Made by a program: the position numbers and the translations under genes. Under the pieces are notes generated by a model. The model saw only the letters and a program-made list of their open reading frames with translations. It was not told the DNA's origin and did no database searches. Positions 1 through 12,096 of a DNA stretch of 64,000 nucleotides are shown in pieces. Source of the stretch: Blastobasis lacticolella (taxonomy: Eukaryota > Arthropoda > Insecta > Lepidoptera > Blastobasidae); NCBI GenBank assembly GCA_905147135.1, contig LR990049.1, positions 19,547,428 through 19,611,427 on the forward strand. Reading direction: 5' to 3'. Numbering within the stretch: position 1 is the stretch's first letter; every line of letters begins with the position of its first letter.

Positions 1-180
1 AACTTGCAAAGTTAGGTACTTAAATCTCTCACAGAATAAACACATCTGAGAACTACCTGGGGAAATGCACTAAAATGCTGCTGGAATATTCGGTTTCATT
101 ACGATAAAAATAACATTTCTCCATCATATTTCGTTGAAAGGCGGTAGTGCCTAGATAGATAGAAAATATTTTATGACATA

Positions 181-336
181 AATATACCTTAAACAAAGCC
201 CCACACCTCGTCTGTCTGTCGATAAACTTAAAAACTACTGAACAGGTTTTCATGTGGTTTTCACCAATAGACTGAGCGATGCTTAAGCAAGGTTTAGGTG
301 TATAATTTGTTAAGGTGCCATGCCGGGGCGGGTCTC
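181..336 (+). repeat. Helitron-like fragment
   Basis: CCTCGTCTGTCTGTCGATAA to GCCGGGGCGGGTCTCTAG, the arrangement seen in the other small Helitron-like copies, but diverged. Confidence 0.4.
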
Positions 337-638
337 TAGATAAAAATAAAAAGATCCTCGTAACCTGTGGGTGTTGACCCTCGATCTGTTTTTCGCAGTG
401 TCATGGCCTTCCCTCAAAGGCAAATATGGAGTCTTGCCAGCACTTCAGATTGATGTTCCTCACTTGTGCCGAATTTTAATAAGATAAGACCTTTGGTTTG
501 TGTTGACATCCGGTGTTTTGGGGGCCAACTCCAGTCATAAATCATAGTACTAGTATAAATAAGACCTATAAGGCTAAGACCCGGCCAAAAAAACAAGTGA
601 AACAGTTTTCCTTTGGACTATGACATCGTTCAAGAGGT

Positions 639-768
639 ATATTAGAGGTCTCCTTAGAGGCAGACAACGCATGGTGGCGCCCCTGGTGTTGCTGATGTCA
701 ATAGGCGGACTACTATCCATCAGGTGGCGCGCTTGCCTGTTTGTCTGCCCTACTATATAAAAAAATAA
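639..768 (+). repeat. Dispersed repeat D, 3' half
   Basis: GGCAGACAACGCATGGTGGC to GGTGGCGCGCTTGCCTGTTT and an A-rich tail. Confidence 0.55.
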
Positions 769-1179
769 TAGTTCGTTGCCATTAGCGTATCTAGGACTAT
801 TTTCCAGGGGGGGCCTGGCCCCTGAGGTGGCCGATGAAGCCGAGTCAATCACCAATGTACAGCCAGTGAGGACCCCATCCTGGAGTGGGCACCAGACCAT
901 TCTGGGATGGGCACGGCCCACCCGGCTCCCCCCCTTCCTACGCCTATGTTCGTTGCATCGTTTAGGCACGCAGTTTTTAACTCCCAATGCAAACAGGCTG
1001 GTTAAGTTTAATGTTTGTAAAGTATTTGGAATGATTCGCTGTGCACTGATTAAATTTGTCCATGGTGCAAAGCCAAGGCCGGTCGCTAGATCGATTACAA
1101 TGCACGAATCGATCGATTGTGGCGTCCCTCGCGCGTGACCAACTGGTGTGGTGACTGGTGACCGATATCAAAAGTGAAA

Positions 1180-2094
1180 TTGTTACAGATGCAAAGCTTG
1201 AAATCTTAATTTGTTCGGAGCATCTTGAAGAGTTAAATTGATTTTTGGGAATGAAAATTAATGAACATTTTGTACGTTAACGGAAGTTGTGTTTGCATAT
1301 TTTGCAGATTTTCATGGAATATTCAATAGTGAACAGGTTTACCTGTACGCCGTTTGTATTTAAGCTAAGGGTCTTCCCTTGGGGGTCGTTTGTTGGGTGA
1401 ATACAAATCAGACACATGGGATGGTTTGGTTACCCACACATGATCTTTTAGTTACCTTCTCCCCTTACTATGGGAAATAACTCCTCATAGTTCAACTATA
1501 AGAAAAATAAAATTTATCGAGCATCGAAGTACGTACCTTCAAGAATTGAATTACACTTTTCCCAAATGCCGGCAACGTTTCCGCTACCTTCCTGACCGAA
1601 TTACTTACCGAATCATCTATCATACATCATCTATTTATGACATGATACAACAGTAAAAAAAGTGTGTCTGTACATTGAATATATTTACAAAAAAATAATT
1701 TAGGGCGATAGAGAAATAGTAACCAGAGATACAGCTTGACCTCTCCGTAGTACTAGCTTTTATACATAAGAGAGATCATCTAAAATGGTCGCTCGGGAAA
1801 AAGATAAACTGCCCTAAAACAATTTTCACGCAGCTTACAATATTTGTATATAGCACCATGCATCACCACAACATTTCCTGTTATTCCGACCTATCAGCCG
1901 GCTATGGTGTAACCCATAAACTCAGATTCGTGTCGGCAGGGCATTTGTCTTGAACCGTCCTCTGTATTTCCTTATTACTGTTTTCGGCGTGTCCTTGAAT
2001 AGTTCGTGGGGAACTGCCAAAGTGTCCCTATGAATAGAAAACCGATCAAGAACTTCTGGGTTATTCGGTGTCCCGTGTCCTTGCCAGATAATTA
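1180..2094. other. Stretch without recognised feature
   Basis: AT-rich, no open frame of note, no repeat matched to the rest of the window. Confidence 0.5.
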
Positions 2095-2345
2095 GTATAG
2101 AGTAAAGTTAGTACTCTTTACACTCGTGGGTGTCGTATAAGGCGACTAATATTTTTGAGGAATAGATCTAGAGTCTCCATAGGCTAGAAAATCGGCAGCA
2201 GTGTTTTCCATTTTTATATCTACAGCACTGCGATCTCAAATACGCCTGCCAATCGTGGAGATTATAGCAATAACCTCCCCTCTCGCGGGAGAGGCTCTAA
2301 GTCCTGGAGTGGACGATGCAGATGATGTTAATAATGAATTATACC
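2095..2345 (+). repeat. Dispersed repeat L (LINE 3' end type)
   Basis: GGTGTCGTATAAGGCGACTA, GGCAGCAGTGTTTTCC, CACTGCGATCTCAAATACGC, AATAACCTCCCCTCTCGCGG, ending near GATGATG. The copy at 54.06 kb matches throughout. Confidence 0.6.
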
Positions 2346-2354
2346 ATACGATAG

Positions 2355-2676
2355 GAGCGTCGGGGGCTTAGTGGTAACGGTATCCGACTCGCAATGCGAG
2401 AGGTACCGGGTTCAAATCTTTTCTGAGTTATGTAACTACAATAGTTGAATATTAACCGATGCTCTTACGGCCAGGGAAGACATCGTGATGGAACCTACAC
2501 ATTTCGGCGACTAAATGTGTAACCATGATCCGATCTGGTCAGGTTCCCCTGTTAACATAGGCTCGGAAGTCAGATGGTAGTCGCTCCACTGTAATTACCT
2601 GATCTGCCAAATCATGGTCAGGGCGGGCCCCGGGCCCTTGTGCGCGAGAGTATGACCGGGACATTAACGCCAAGGT
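2355..2676 (+). repeat. SINE-B copy
   Basis: Nearly full length but diverged: the head reads GAGCGTCGGGGGCTTAGTGG, the B-box GGTTCAAATC, and the tail ACCGGGACATTAACGCCAAG. Directly precedes a SINE-A copy. Confidence 0.8.
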
Positions 2677-2749
2677 AACAAGAGTTAGATCACACGATCT
2701 CGTGGCCAACGTAAAATGTTCTTTGATATTAATTTGTCACTCCATACCT

Positions 2750-3003
2750 CGACCTGAGTGGTTCAGTAGTCAACATACCGGTCTGCCACTCAAGAGGTCC
2801 CGGGTTCGATTCAAGGTCGGGCAGAAATTGAAATGATGAATTTTAATTTTTGTTACGGGTCTGGGTGTTCTATGTATAATAAGTGTGTATTTAAAAGTAT
2901 ATAAGTAGTTTATCAGTTATTTAGCACCCATAGCACAGCAGCTTTGCTTAGTTTGGGGCTAGATGGCGCTGTGTGAATTTGTCCATGAATATGTATTTAT
3001 TAT
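2750..3003 (+). repeat. SINE-A copy
   Basis: Full length, with TCGACCTGAGTGGTTCAGTA at the head and GCGCTGTGTGAATTTGTCCA before the AT-rich tail. Confidence 0.82.
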
Positions 3004-3114
3004 TATACAAAATTTTGTTCAGTGATGAAGTTAACTTATGGTTGAATGGTTAAGTTAATGAGCACACTGGGCGGTCACAATCTATTTAAAATACATTTCT
3101 TTGTTTTACTTTAT

Positions 3115-3208
3115 TTCTTCTTCTTATCGAGTGGAGTGGCTTACACTTTATTCGCCCAGTATTCGGCGACGCATACAAGCCTCGAACAAGTCCTCCATTG
3201 TGCAAGTT
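3115..3208 (+). repeat. Dispersed repeat M, copy 1
   Basis: TTCTTCTTATCGAGTGGAG and TTATTCGCCCAGTATTCGGC followed by GACGCATACA; shared with 12.78 kb. Confidence 0.6.
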
Positions 3209-3711
3209 TTAGGACACGCCGAGCTTGGAACTTTAATTTAAAATTGTGTACGTCTAAAGAACACCTTGTATGTGGCTGAAGAGTATGTTGGTCGCTCAAA
3301 CCACACCTTTTGTGGTAAATAACAACCCGTTTCCATATCCAGTTCTCGGTATCCTCTCGTAATCCATCTTTGTCACTATTGTCTCTCAGTCACATTGTCA
3401 CAGTAAGCGACGCGGTAATTGTCCATGGCGTGTGTCACATCCGTGGCCCGTGACGGCAACACCTTACTGTCAAATGGCGGTGGTACCGTCACCATATTCG
3501 GAGCGTTAACTTGCGGGTTCATGCTCCGAAAACTGACGTTATGGCCGTAAGTGCTACTGTGAAACAATTGCATCAGATAAGGTTTGAAGTGCCGTCCGCA
3601 ACACCTGGATGAGTCGCGGTCTCGCCTCACCTCAATGAGTACCTTAGTACGTAGGTTTATTACTTTGTGCTAGTACGCTTTTAACAAATTCCCTGTCATG
3701 TACTGTATGGA

Positions 3712-3895
3712 AATACTTGTGCTCTCGCGCGCGAGGGTCCTAGGTCTTCCTTGACCACGATCCAGGATTTGGCAGATCTGGTAATTACAATGGAGCGACT
3801 GCCGTCTGACCTCCGTGACCGTGTTAACGAAGGGAACCTGACCAGATTGGATCATGGTTACACATTCAGCAGACTCCTGATTGTGCAGGTTTTCC
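3712..3895 (-). repeat. SINE-B copy, 5'-truncated
   Basis: Only the 3' half is present, from the GTGCTCTCGCGCGCGAGGG tail through GATCCAGGATTTGGCAGATC to ACCAGATTGGATCATGG. Confidence 0.75.
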
Positions 3896-4948
3896 GGGCG
3901 ACCACCCGGAGGGTGGTGGAGGGTCTTGCTTGTTTAGCCCGCTGTTCGTTAGTCTCGCTGAAGCTTAAGAACGGCTTGCCCGATTTGAATGTTTTTGCGT
4001 TCTATTGTTGGGTAGATGTAGATTATATGCAGGCTGGTTGTAGTGTAGGTGGGGTAGGTTAGGTAGGTAGGGCAACACGTGAATGAGGCCGCGCCAGGCC
4101 AACTAGCTACAAATCAAATTAACGTATATGAAGTAAACTACGGTTTTATCTTAGCACCAGTTTTGCCTAATTCACAAAATAGTCTCCAGTATCTTATTGT
4201 TTTACAGGCTTGCCAATTGTCGATTACTGTTAGATAACATATGCCAACCTAGCATACGATCATAAGTGGTACAATCACCTCGATGTATAGGCAAAAGACT
4301 GTGGATAAACCAGAGGTTTCAACAGATTGCACAGCTGTTTATAAAATGAAAGAAAGAAAAGAAAAACAATTGGTTCGGTCCGATAACACATCGTATTGAA
4401 ATAGATAATAGCTGCCTTAAATTACAAAAAAATATGTAAGACAAGTCGAAGGTAGAAGGTATTTATAGCATTTCAAAGGTAATCCATCAACTTCAAGTTG
4501 AAATACGCAGTAGGCATTACTCTAGCCAAGTTAAATAGATTTGCGAAACAATGTACCTACCTACTGTTTGCACAATTGTACTCGGAGACAACTAATGGGA
4601 CAACATTCATAAGTGTACATATTTAACGTCGAAATTATTGGCTTGCTCAAGTATAAGAATATAACACTTCTTAATTTGTGACGTCCGTCAATCCTTCGCT
4701 GAAAACTGGATTAAAATATCAGTATGCAAACAGACGGACGATATTGAAGTATCAATTTGAGTGTAAATAATAATAAATATAAATAAATATGCTTGGGCAA
4801 TTCAATGTTAGCCCCAAAGAATGCAAAGCTTGTGTATAACGTGATAACCTATATACACTTTTTTATCATTATTTACTTATTATACAGGTTGCGCCACTTA
4901 AAGTGTTTTCCCATTTTCAATTGGTTACACTTCGAATAGCAAACCCTG

Positions 4949-5050
4949 TACATCCCAGACCCGTAACAGAAATATTAAAATTCATCATTTTAATTTCTGT
5001 TCGGCCGGGATTCAAAACCGAGATGTTAACAAACTGAACTACTCAGGTCG
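4949..5050 (-). repeat. SINE-A 5' fragment
   Basis: Minus-strand head and B-box region, ending ACTACTCAGGTCG; the 3' half is missing. Confidence 0.72.
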
Positions 5051-5387
5051 ACTATCTGCACAGAACTATGCACTTACAAACCGTATTGTTCACATAACGC
5101 ATAATGTTTTACTTTCAGTAAATAATAACCCTCTTAAGACGATCCGCTATTTAACTCAACAATAATAAAACTTAATAATGAGCTGTATGCAGCCTTTTCA
5201 ATAGCCTGACCTAGTTCATAGTTACCTACTGACATAATTACAGAAAACATGAAAGTTTATTGTACCAACGGAATGCCTTATGATGATTGATACTCGTAGA
5301 AAGCCAATTGTTTCATTCAATAAGCCGCATGCATTCTCTTGTCGTAACATCTTATCCGCCGCCGCCGTACAATAATTTGTTCTACTG

Positions 5388-5781
5388 GGTCTCTCAGACC
5401 CGAGTGGAAAAAATATCGTAGATACTTACCAAACTGTCACGCTGTATTTGCGAGTATTAAAATCCAACAACTGTTATGAATGCGAAAGTTTCTAAGGTTT
5501 TGTTTTCGGCCTGACGGATCCCATTCTATCATACAGCTTCTTGGTGTTGAGCCACCTGCCCAATACATCGAATCTAAAGCAAAGACTACAGCCAAGAAGC
5601 TCAGTTTCCTCTCAAGGGCAGGCAGAACTTCACATCAGTTCACTCCCACCTCTGGGATGGATCATAATGGTTTTAATACCATATGGCTGTTGATGTGTGT
5701 GAAACTAAAACAGATTGTTTATTTAATCTCAAAAACCCATATATTATTTCTACCTAAGTAATAAATTGGGTCTACTAGACC
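5388..5781. repeat. Possible DNA element bounded by GGGTCT...AGACCC palindromes
   Basis: GGGTCTCTCAGACCC at 5,388 and GGGTCTACTAGACCC at 5,768 lie 380 bases apart. Such palindromes sit inside the ends of some piggyBac-like elements. A 93-residue frame between them (VEPPAQYIESKAKTTAKKLS) is not recognised, and no TTAA flank fits clearly. Confidence 0.3.
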
Positions 5782-6810
5782 CAGGCTATTAACTGAACAA
5801 ACAAGTTATTAAATTATAGGCTATTTATATTGTAGCATAGTCTATTGATTGGTTTATGAAAGTTGAAATTAATTTTTGATGAGATTAAATTAGGTGCCTT
5901 AAAATAGAATGTTAGTGAATGAAAGTGAGTGGCTTTTTATTTTAGTCGGATTATTTATCTGTCGTTTTCTATGGATAACACGGGACTTTGTTCAATTGAA
6001 ATTACTTAATGTTATGTAGGTCGCTTTCACATTGGGGGTTCTTATGTCTTTATGCATTTGTAGTTATATGAGTTTGTTCAATGCAATTAAATGTGAGTTC
6101 TATATGTTACAGTTTGTGGTTTACCCCGTGACGCTATCGCATTATTTTTGTTATTGTTTTAAATATTACTGACGACATGCTGGCGACAGACCGAGTCCAC
6201 GATTTCGTACGGGTCTGGTATACGTTACTGAAGTTTTAGAATGGAATACACACGTCAATAGATACATCATTACATGAACAAAGTCCCCTTTAGTGCATAT
6301 ACGAGCACATTTAGATTCGGTTTGCCGCCGTAATAGGAAACACAAGGAGTGGGAGAAAGGGAATTTGAGAACAGTGTTACCAAGAGCCAAAATAAATTTT
6401 GTTCTGCTAAAATTTGGCAACTTTATGCTCGTCCTTTTCACAATACCTACATACCAACCAACCACCAACAACTTGTTCAGAATTACGAATGTAACACCCT
6501 CTTTGTCGAGTACCTTCCCCGATTTAACACCTCCACCCGAGACCTCGCCTAGGTTCAATCGACACCGGAACGTGGCTCCCAGTGCAGGTAGCTCGTTACA
6601 CCATATCTCTGGGCGCATGACGTCACCAATGACTCAATGTCAATGACACTACATAACGCAGCGAGAGCCGGTGCGTTGAACCGATGCCAAATGTGAACGC
6701 GTAAAGCAAGCACCCAGTGATTCAGTAGCATCGAGCACAGACCCAGTGGAGGTGCTAAGGCGATATCTGTCTTACGAAATCTCAGTGTTTTTGCCTGTAT
6801 AATAATAATA

Positions 6811-6898
6811 ATCATCTTGGCGTTAATTTCCCGGTTGTGCTCTCGCTCACGAGGACCCAGTGTCCGCCTTGACCATAATCCACGATTGATTACCTGAT
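6811..6898 (-). repeat. SINE-B 3' fragment
   Basis: Minus-strand tail only, from ATCTTGGCGTTAATTTCCCG to ATCCACGATTGATTACCTGA. Confidence 0.7.
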
Positions 6899-6982
6899 CA
6901 GCTAATCAAGTATTGCAATTAAGTATATGATCTTAATTGTGAAGCCTACAGGTTACATAAATCAAAATTTATTATGACGAAT

Positions 6983-7126
6983 TTCGGTCCTGTAGTCTAC
7001 AATAAAATTCCAAAGTATATTAGGGACTATGACTGTTTAATAACATTTAAAAATAAACTAAAAGTATTGTTAATAGCAAAAGCTTATTACAGATTGAAAG
7101 AATTCTTTGATGACAAATTCAAATAA
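6983..7126 (+). pseudogene. LINE reverse transcriptase C-terminal tail
   Basis: The frame reads FGPVVYNKIPKYIRDYD, continues to LKEFFDDKFK and ends in TAA (47 residues), with no start codon. The pattern GPVVYNKIP...FKNKLK...LI.KAYY is typical of the very C-terminus of a LINE reverse transcriptase. An AT-rich 3' UTR with TAATAAAG follows to about 7,270. Intact but strongly 5'-truncated. Confidence 0.65.
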
Positions 7127-7374
7127 CAATAGTTTTAAGACGTTTTAATTAAAATAATCTCCGATCGAATAACGTCGATATTGACCTATAATGTGATAGA
7201 CTGTATTAATTTCAATTTTATTTAAAAATAACTTAAATTTTTGAATTTTATGTAATAAAGAGTACCTATTTGAGAATTTGATCTGTGTTCAGAAGCCTCT
7301 TCAGTAGGTGCCGCTTTGTGTTCTTGTTTACAATTTTATTTTTTAAACCAAAACTCACAAAGTTATTTGAGATG

Positions 7375-7518
7375 AAAAGTGGTAACTGTCACCCATAAAA
7401 TCTACTATTCATGCCCTTAGGTATAATAAAACGCAAATGCTGAAACGCATGTGCGCATGATTACACCAGCTACCTTATCCTTCAAACTGGAACACAATAA
7501 CGCATTGTTGCTTGGTGA
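7375..7518 (-). repeat. Dispersed repeat C, diverged
   Basis: AAGTGGTAACTGTCACCCAT then GCTACCTTATCCTTCAAACT and TTGTTGCTTGG; about 140 degraded bases. Confidence 0.45.
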
Positions 7519-7734
7519 TGGAAAAAATGAGGGCTCTCACTTTAAAAACAAATAACCACTTCGAGTTACTTGACGAGTTATTCCGTAGTATTGTCTTTTG
7601 TATAGGTGAGTGCCTCGCTATTGTTCCGGTATCTATGGTCCCTCTGTTATATGGGAATTATCGACATACCGACCCATTCGATGGTGAATGAAAAACGATA
7701 ACAAAATGAACATAATATAGATACATAATCTCAT

Positions 7735-7917
7735 TATAATAATCATAATCATCTTGGCGTAGTCACGGTTATGCTCCAGCGCACGAGGGTCCCGGGTCCG
7801 CCTTGACCGTGATCCAGAGATACATAATCGCATTATTATAATCAAAATCAGCTTGGCGTAGTCCCGGTTGTGCTCTCGCGCACGAGGGCCCGAGGTCCGC
7901 CTTGACCGTGATCCATA
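7735..7917 (-). repeat. Two SINE-B tails in tandem (about 100-bp unit)
   Basis: Two copies of GCTTGGCGTAGTCNCGGTT through CCTTGACCGTGATCCA lie at 7,750-7,816 and 7,851-7,916. Each copy is preceded by GATACATAATC and an AT-rich stretch, so the unit was duplicated together with its flank and not inserted twice. Confidence 0.7.
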
Positions 7918-7999
7918 GTCTAGACATACATAGTCTCATTATATTGCGTAAATCGGCGTACTATTAAGACCTTCGGATTGTTCGTTGTTGCAGCTAAAT

Positions 8000-9590
8000 G
8001 GTTGTACGGTATTACTGAAGAAAAAAGGACACAATCCGAATGTGGTAAAAAATTTAGAAAGTTTCGGCCAAAGAAGTTTGATAGAAATCTTCTTTCTAAG
8101 AGTTTTTATCAGCCTCTCAATACGACCATTGCTTTATTAGTTGACTTTACTTTATAAAGTTGTTATTGAAGTTTGAAAATCTAGAATTCGACTTCAATCG
8201 TAGAAGAGCTAAATTTTAGGGATTGTCGTATAGTTTAAATGTCCTGATAACAATGTTCAGAATGATATGTTGTCGTACCATTATTTTGTTGGCTGGTACT
8301 TTCATATTTTTGTACTTTTTATATGGTCCGGTGAATGTTCGTTGAATTATATTTGCTCCATAGAAGTTGTACTCCATAGGAGCTGCACCAGTTTCTTGTT
8401 GCTGTAAGCTGCCGTTCAACCGATTCTATATAATTGTGCGTTTGTTTTTAAATCTTGTTAAAAAACAAACCCACAACGAAGTGAGCATTCGTTTGACTTC
8501 AAGATCTGTTTGCAATATGTTTCTGCATCCGGTGTCTCAAGTCCTTAAATAACTCAAACTTGAGTTTATGTGCAAAGTCTGTATGCAATGTCAGTAGCTG
8601 TCCCAGAATGGTAGTAGCATTGGCCCAGTCTCCCAGTCTGTTATCGAAAACCTGGCAATAGGTATACTGGTTTCGAGCAATGCATGATTCATCGCTAATT
8701 TGGTCAAAAAACAAATAAAACGAAACTTATTCCTAATTCCGTGCACGCCTATCCCATTATCTTGTACCTAGTTCAGGTCTATTCTGTGCTTCGCTCCAAA
8801 ACCAGCGAAACTCTTCAGAAACTCGTAATGAAGTCCGTGCAACCGTAATTGCTTTTGGAAGTTAGTTTTTGTCCTCCACTTGCTTTTTGGAGCGTGGTCG
8901 GCTCTTGGCTTACTTAACTTACCCTGATTTGGTGCGACTCGCTGATTAACTTGCCGTGCCTTTGTTGGCTTTGGTGCAACCTTCGATAGTTTTATCGGAG
9001 ACCTAATAGCTGTTAAAACGCAAAATGGGCGCAGGATTACATTTAAAAATATGATTTTATCGTTTTGTGTTTAACACAAACTAAGGTGCAATACAGCATT
9101 ACTCACGGTACAGCGTGTGTTATGAGCAAGCGATGTCGCAATAGCAATAAGCAATGGTTTGATTCGAGGGAGATAGTGCTTGCGCCAACCATTACTTCCG
9201 ATTTATTAGTTGACCTTTATGTGAAGGTTACATTTTCTAACAGACCACCCCCAACTAACTACTCACCCATCCACTAACTCGCTCAGAGATTTTGTGTATG
9301 CCTACGTACACCTGTTAACAGAAACAAGCACTTAAATTTTTTTTTTTATTGTTTTACTTCTTATTTTACACATATTTTGCAAGATGAACCAAAGTCATCG
9401 TTCAGGTTTCCGCTTGTTAGGAGGAAAACAATTCGGATCGGTTTGTCCCATTCCCCATTCGTCTAGTGACTAGTCGGTCTTCGTTCGTACATTTCTCAAT
9501 TCTTTTTATTACAATAATGTGGCAAACTTTGGACGATTACAATACTAAGCAGGGGTATCACTAGCACGTTGTCGAACCCGTCAAGATTTT
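8000..9590. other. Stretch without firm feature
   Basis: Only short frames are seen. On the minus strand near 8,133-8,020, NGRIERLIKTLRKKIS resembles the NGxxER motif of an LTR integrase, but upstream stops and missing flanking motifs prevent a call. Confidence 0.4.
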
Positions 9591-9716
9591 TTCACATCAT
9601 TCTTGAAGAACTCCACGTCGTGCTCACTTTGGAAAACCTCAGCAGAGAGCTCAATTACCGAAAACCGCATGAAAGATAGTACCTCTGAGACCGTACACTA
9701 AGTAGCCATTTTGATT

Positions 9717-9929
9717 CTAATGGGGGCGGATGAACTTCCAGTCCTTCGCGAATTCAAGCACCAGATCACGTAATAAATTCTTCAATGAAAGACAATGGCC
9801 ACCCGCCACCTTCAAGGGCGCAGTGTGACTAACGGTTTCCACTAACAGTTGTCTGCCGCCGCTCAATGTCAGCCATTGTGTCTCCAATTCCTCGGGTAAA
9901 AGTCGTCTTACCTTGGACTTGTTCAGCAT
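9717..9929 (-). CDS. Unrecognised small open frame with coding-like composition
   Basis: The 70-residue frame starts at an ATG preceded by AGAAA and begins MLNKSKVRRLLPEELETQWL; it includes LSLKNLLRDLVLEFAKDW. Composition is mixed and not low-complexity. Downstream on the same strand another stretch (about 9,690-9,590) stays open, with FSVIELSAEVFQSEHDVEFF then KNDVKKS and a stop. Together they may be remains of a transposon-encoded or retrocopied protein. I do not recognise the family; chance frames are possible. Confidence 0.3.
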   Translation of the reverse strand: MLNKSKVRRLLPEELETQWLTLSGGRQLLVETVSHTAPLKVAGGHCLSLKNLLRDLVLEFAKDWKFIRPH

Positions 9930-10189
9930 TTTCTACTTAAGAATTAAGTATTTGTGTGGCGGCGTCTTTAATGAAGCCTTGTGTTTGATACGAAGGACTT
10001 TAAGGCGAGTGTTCGTTGATGAGAGCTACAATAATGACTTGACTGGATGGTGAATTTTGCTTCTTTAATAGGTACTTATGTATAAATTAGTGATCTAATC
10101 CGAAATTACTAGACATTTCCAACGACTTCTTTTGGAAATTCAATAGCATGTATGTAATATGTAATAATTATCTGGAGTTCACCCTCAAC

Positions 10190-10452
10190 GACGACCTGAG
10201 TGGTTCAATGGTCAACATGCCGGTCTGCCACGCAAGAGGTCCCGGGTTCGATTCCCGGCCGGGCAGAAATTGAAATGATGAATTTTAATTTCTGTTACGG
10301 GTCTGGGTGTTCTATGTATAATAAGTATGTATTTAAAAGTATTTAAGTAGTATATCAGTTATCTAGCACCCATAGTACAAGCTTTGCTTAGTTTGGGGCT
10401 AGATGGCGCTGTGTGAATTTGTCCACGAATATTTATTTATTATTTATTTATT
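10190..10452 (+). repeat. SINE-A, best full-length copy (tRNA-derived)
   Basis: The head GACCTGAGTGGTTCAATGG and B-box GGGTTCGATTCCC are spaced as in a tRNA. The body has GAAATGATGAATTTTAATTT, GTTACGGGTCTGGGTGTTC and GGGGCTAGATGGCGCTGTGT, and the end is (ATTT)n. Length about 260 bp. The (ATTT)n tail suggests mobilisation by a LINE with a similar tail. Confidence 0.85.
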
Positions 10453-11741
10453 AAATGTAAACAACGAAAACTAGCGTTTATTAAAAGGCTTTTGCCCTCG
10501 GCCTCGCCATATAAACAGTATGTGTAAACGCAGAGACATTAAAAACTGAAATGTCATCATATCCATCCTCTTGTTTGCCTAATGGTGATCCTTGGTTTCC
10601 TGATTTGCATTGCAGATAGGCTCGTTAAGCGCCCGAGGCCGTACGTCGTTAACTTTCCATCAAAGTTTGAATTTAAACATGTAATTGTTTCTTTATTTGG
10701 TTATCTCTTTATTGCATCCTTTGTTGGGTGTTGCGAAGTCTTTTGTCGCTGTTTTTAGGGTTTCATGAAAACGCCGCCATTTTCTGCATAATGACTTCGC
10801 CGTGTGTTGCTTTTGTGGTAAAAATAATTATGATGTTTATCTCCTTAATTTGCGTCTGGGATAATTATTTGTCTGCCTTGCTGTTGTGACAATGGCGGCT
10901 ACTGAATAAAATAATAATCGTTTGACGACCTTGCAGGGGTCTTAAGTAGTCGTCCTGCGACTGAGTTATCAGGCTGCTGCAGCGCCCCCTGGTGGTGTAC
11001 TGCCATAAAACATGTCTTAAAACCTGCTCTAATATAATACCTTTTGAATACAAAAACTGCAACGAAATCGGCCCAGTAGTTTTCAAGGAAAATGGCAACA
11101 CAACCTCTATTCCCAAACGCATTTACCGCCTCCGTTCCGTTCCGTCCGTCGTGGGTGAAAACAAAGCAATATTTATACAGTCGAGGAAACTAAAATATGT
11201 TTATTGCAGTTTACTCGTCTTCTTTATTTGTTCGTATTATTACGACAAACATCGCATATTGCGCGTCGGAAAACAGTGACACGACCAATTTCAGGCTTAC
11301 GTTGACTTGCTACAATAAACATACAGTTTCCTCTACTGTGCTTACAACAGATGACGCGCCGTGGAAGGGTTGTCGTTTTCAAGTGAAGGAGACACTTCGA
11401 AAATAATTCTCCACTCGAGGAAAGAACAGTTCGAAAACTAGTTTCGCGGAAGGAATAACAGAACAGTTCTTTAAATCGTGAGACAAACTGTACGGAAAAG
11501 TGTTGTCCAAGGCTCCAACTTAGTGTTTGAGCAACTACTGCGATAAATGTTAGACGAAACTTCAGTTTTGTGCTTACTACTTATTCATTTATTATTCCAA
11601 AGCTAATTCTCATTAAATTATAATTAAGGAAAACGGTACCCGTAACAGGACAACAACAGTTACCAGCTCCATGAAATAAAAGCAGAATTATTTAATGTAG
11701 AAATACCTTTTAATAGCACTGAATAATTGTAGGGATTTCAA

Positions 11742-12096
11742 GAGCGTCGGTAGCCGAGCGGTTAGAGTATCCGACTCGTAAGCCAGAGGTCTCGGGTTTG
11801 AATCCCGCTCCGGCCATGTACCAATGACTATTTTCTGAGTTATGTATATTAGTTGAATTCTAACCGATGCTCTTACGGTGAGGGAAAACATCGTGATGAA
11901 ACCTGCACATTCAGGCGACTGAATGTGTAACCATGATCCAATCTGGTCAGGTTCCCCTGGTAGCAGGGTCACGGAGGTCAGACGGCAGTCGCTCCACTGT
12001 AATTACCTGGCCTGCCAAATCCTGGATCATGGTCAAGGCGGACCCTGGGCCCTCGTGCGCGAGAGCACAACCGGGACATTAACGCCAAGATGATGA
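11742..12096 (+). repeat. SINE-B, best full-length copy (tRNA-derived)
   Basis: The head has an A-box, TAGCCGAGCGGTTAG, and a B-box, GGTTTGAATCC, spaced as in a tRNA, so it probably derives from a tRNA gene and carries an internal Pol III promoter. The body holds TTACGGTGAGGGAAAACATC and CCAATCTGGTCAGGTTCCCC. The 3' part ends CGCGAGAGCACAACCGGGAC and ATTAACGCCAAGATGATGA. At about 355 bp it is the reference for all other copies in the window. Confidence 0.85.

Noticed and set aside
6166..6646. Overlapping frames of 117 and 150 codons at 6.2-6.6 kb
   Set aside because: No recognisable domain, both strands open, composition not protein-like; likely chance.
8020..8133. Minus-strand NGRIERLIKTLRKKIS resembling an LTR integrase motif
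   Set aside because: Stops lie directly upstream and no other integrase motif is nearby; too short for a call.
11750..11815. tRNA-like sequences at SINE heads
   Set aside because: They have A- and B-boxes but do not fold into a full cloverleaf with acceptor stem by eye and are followed by SINE bodies; not functional tRNA genes.
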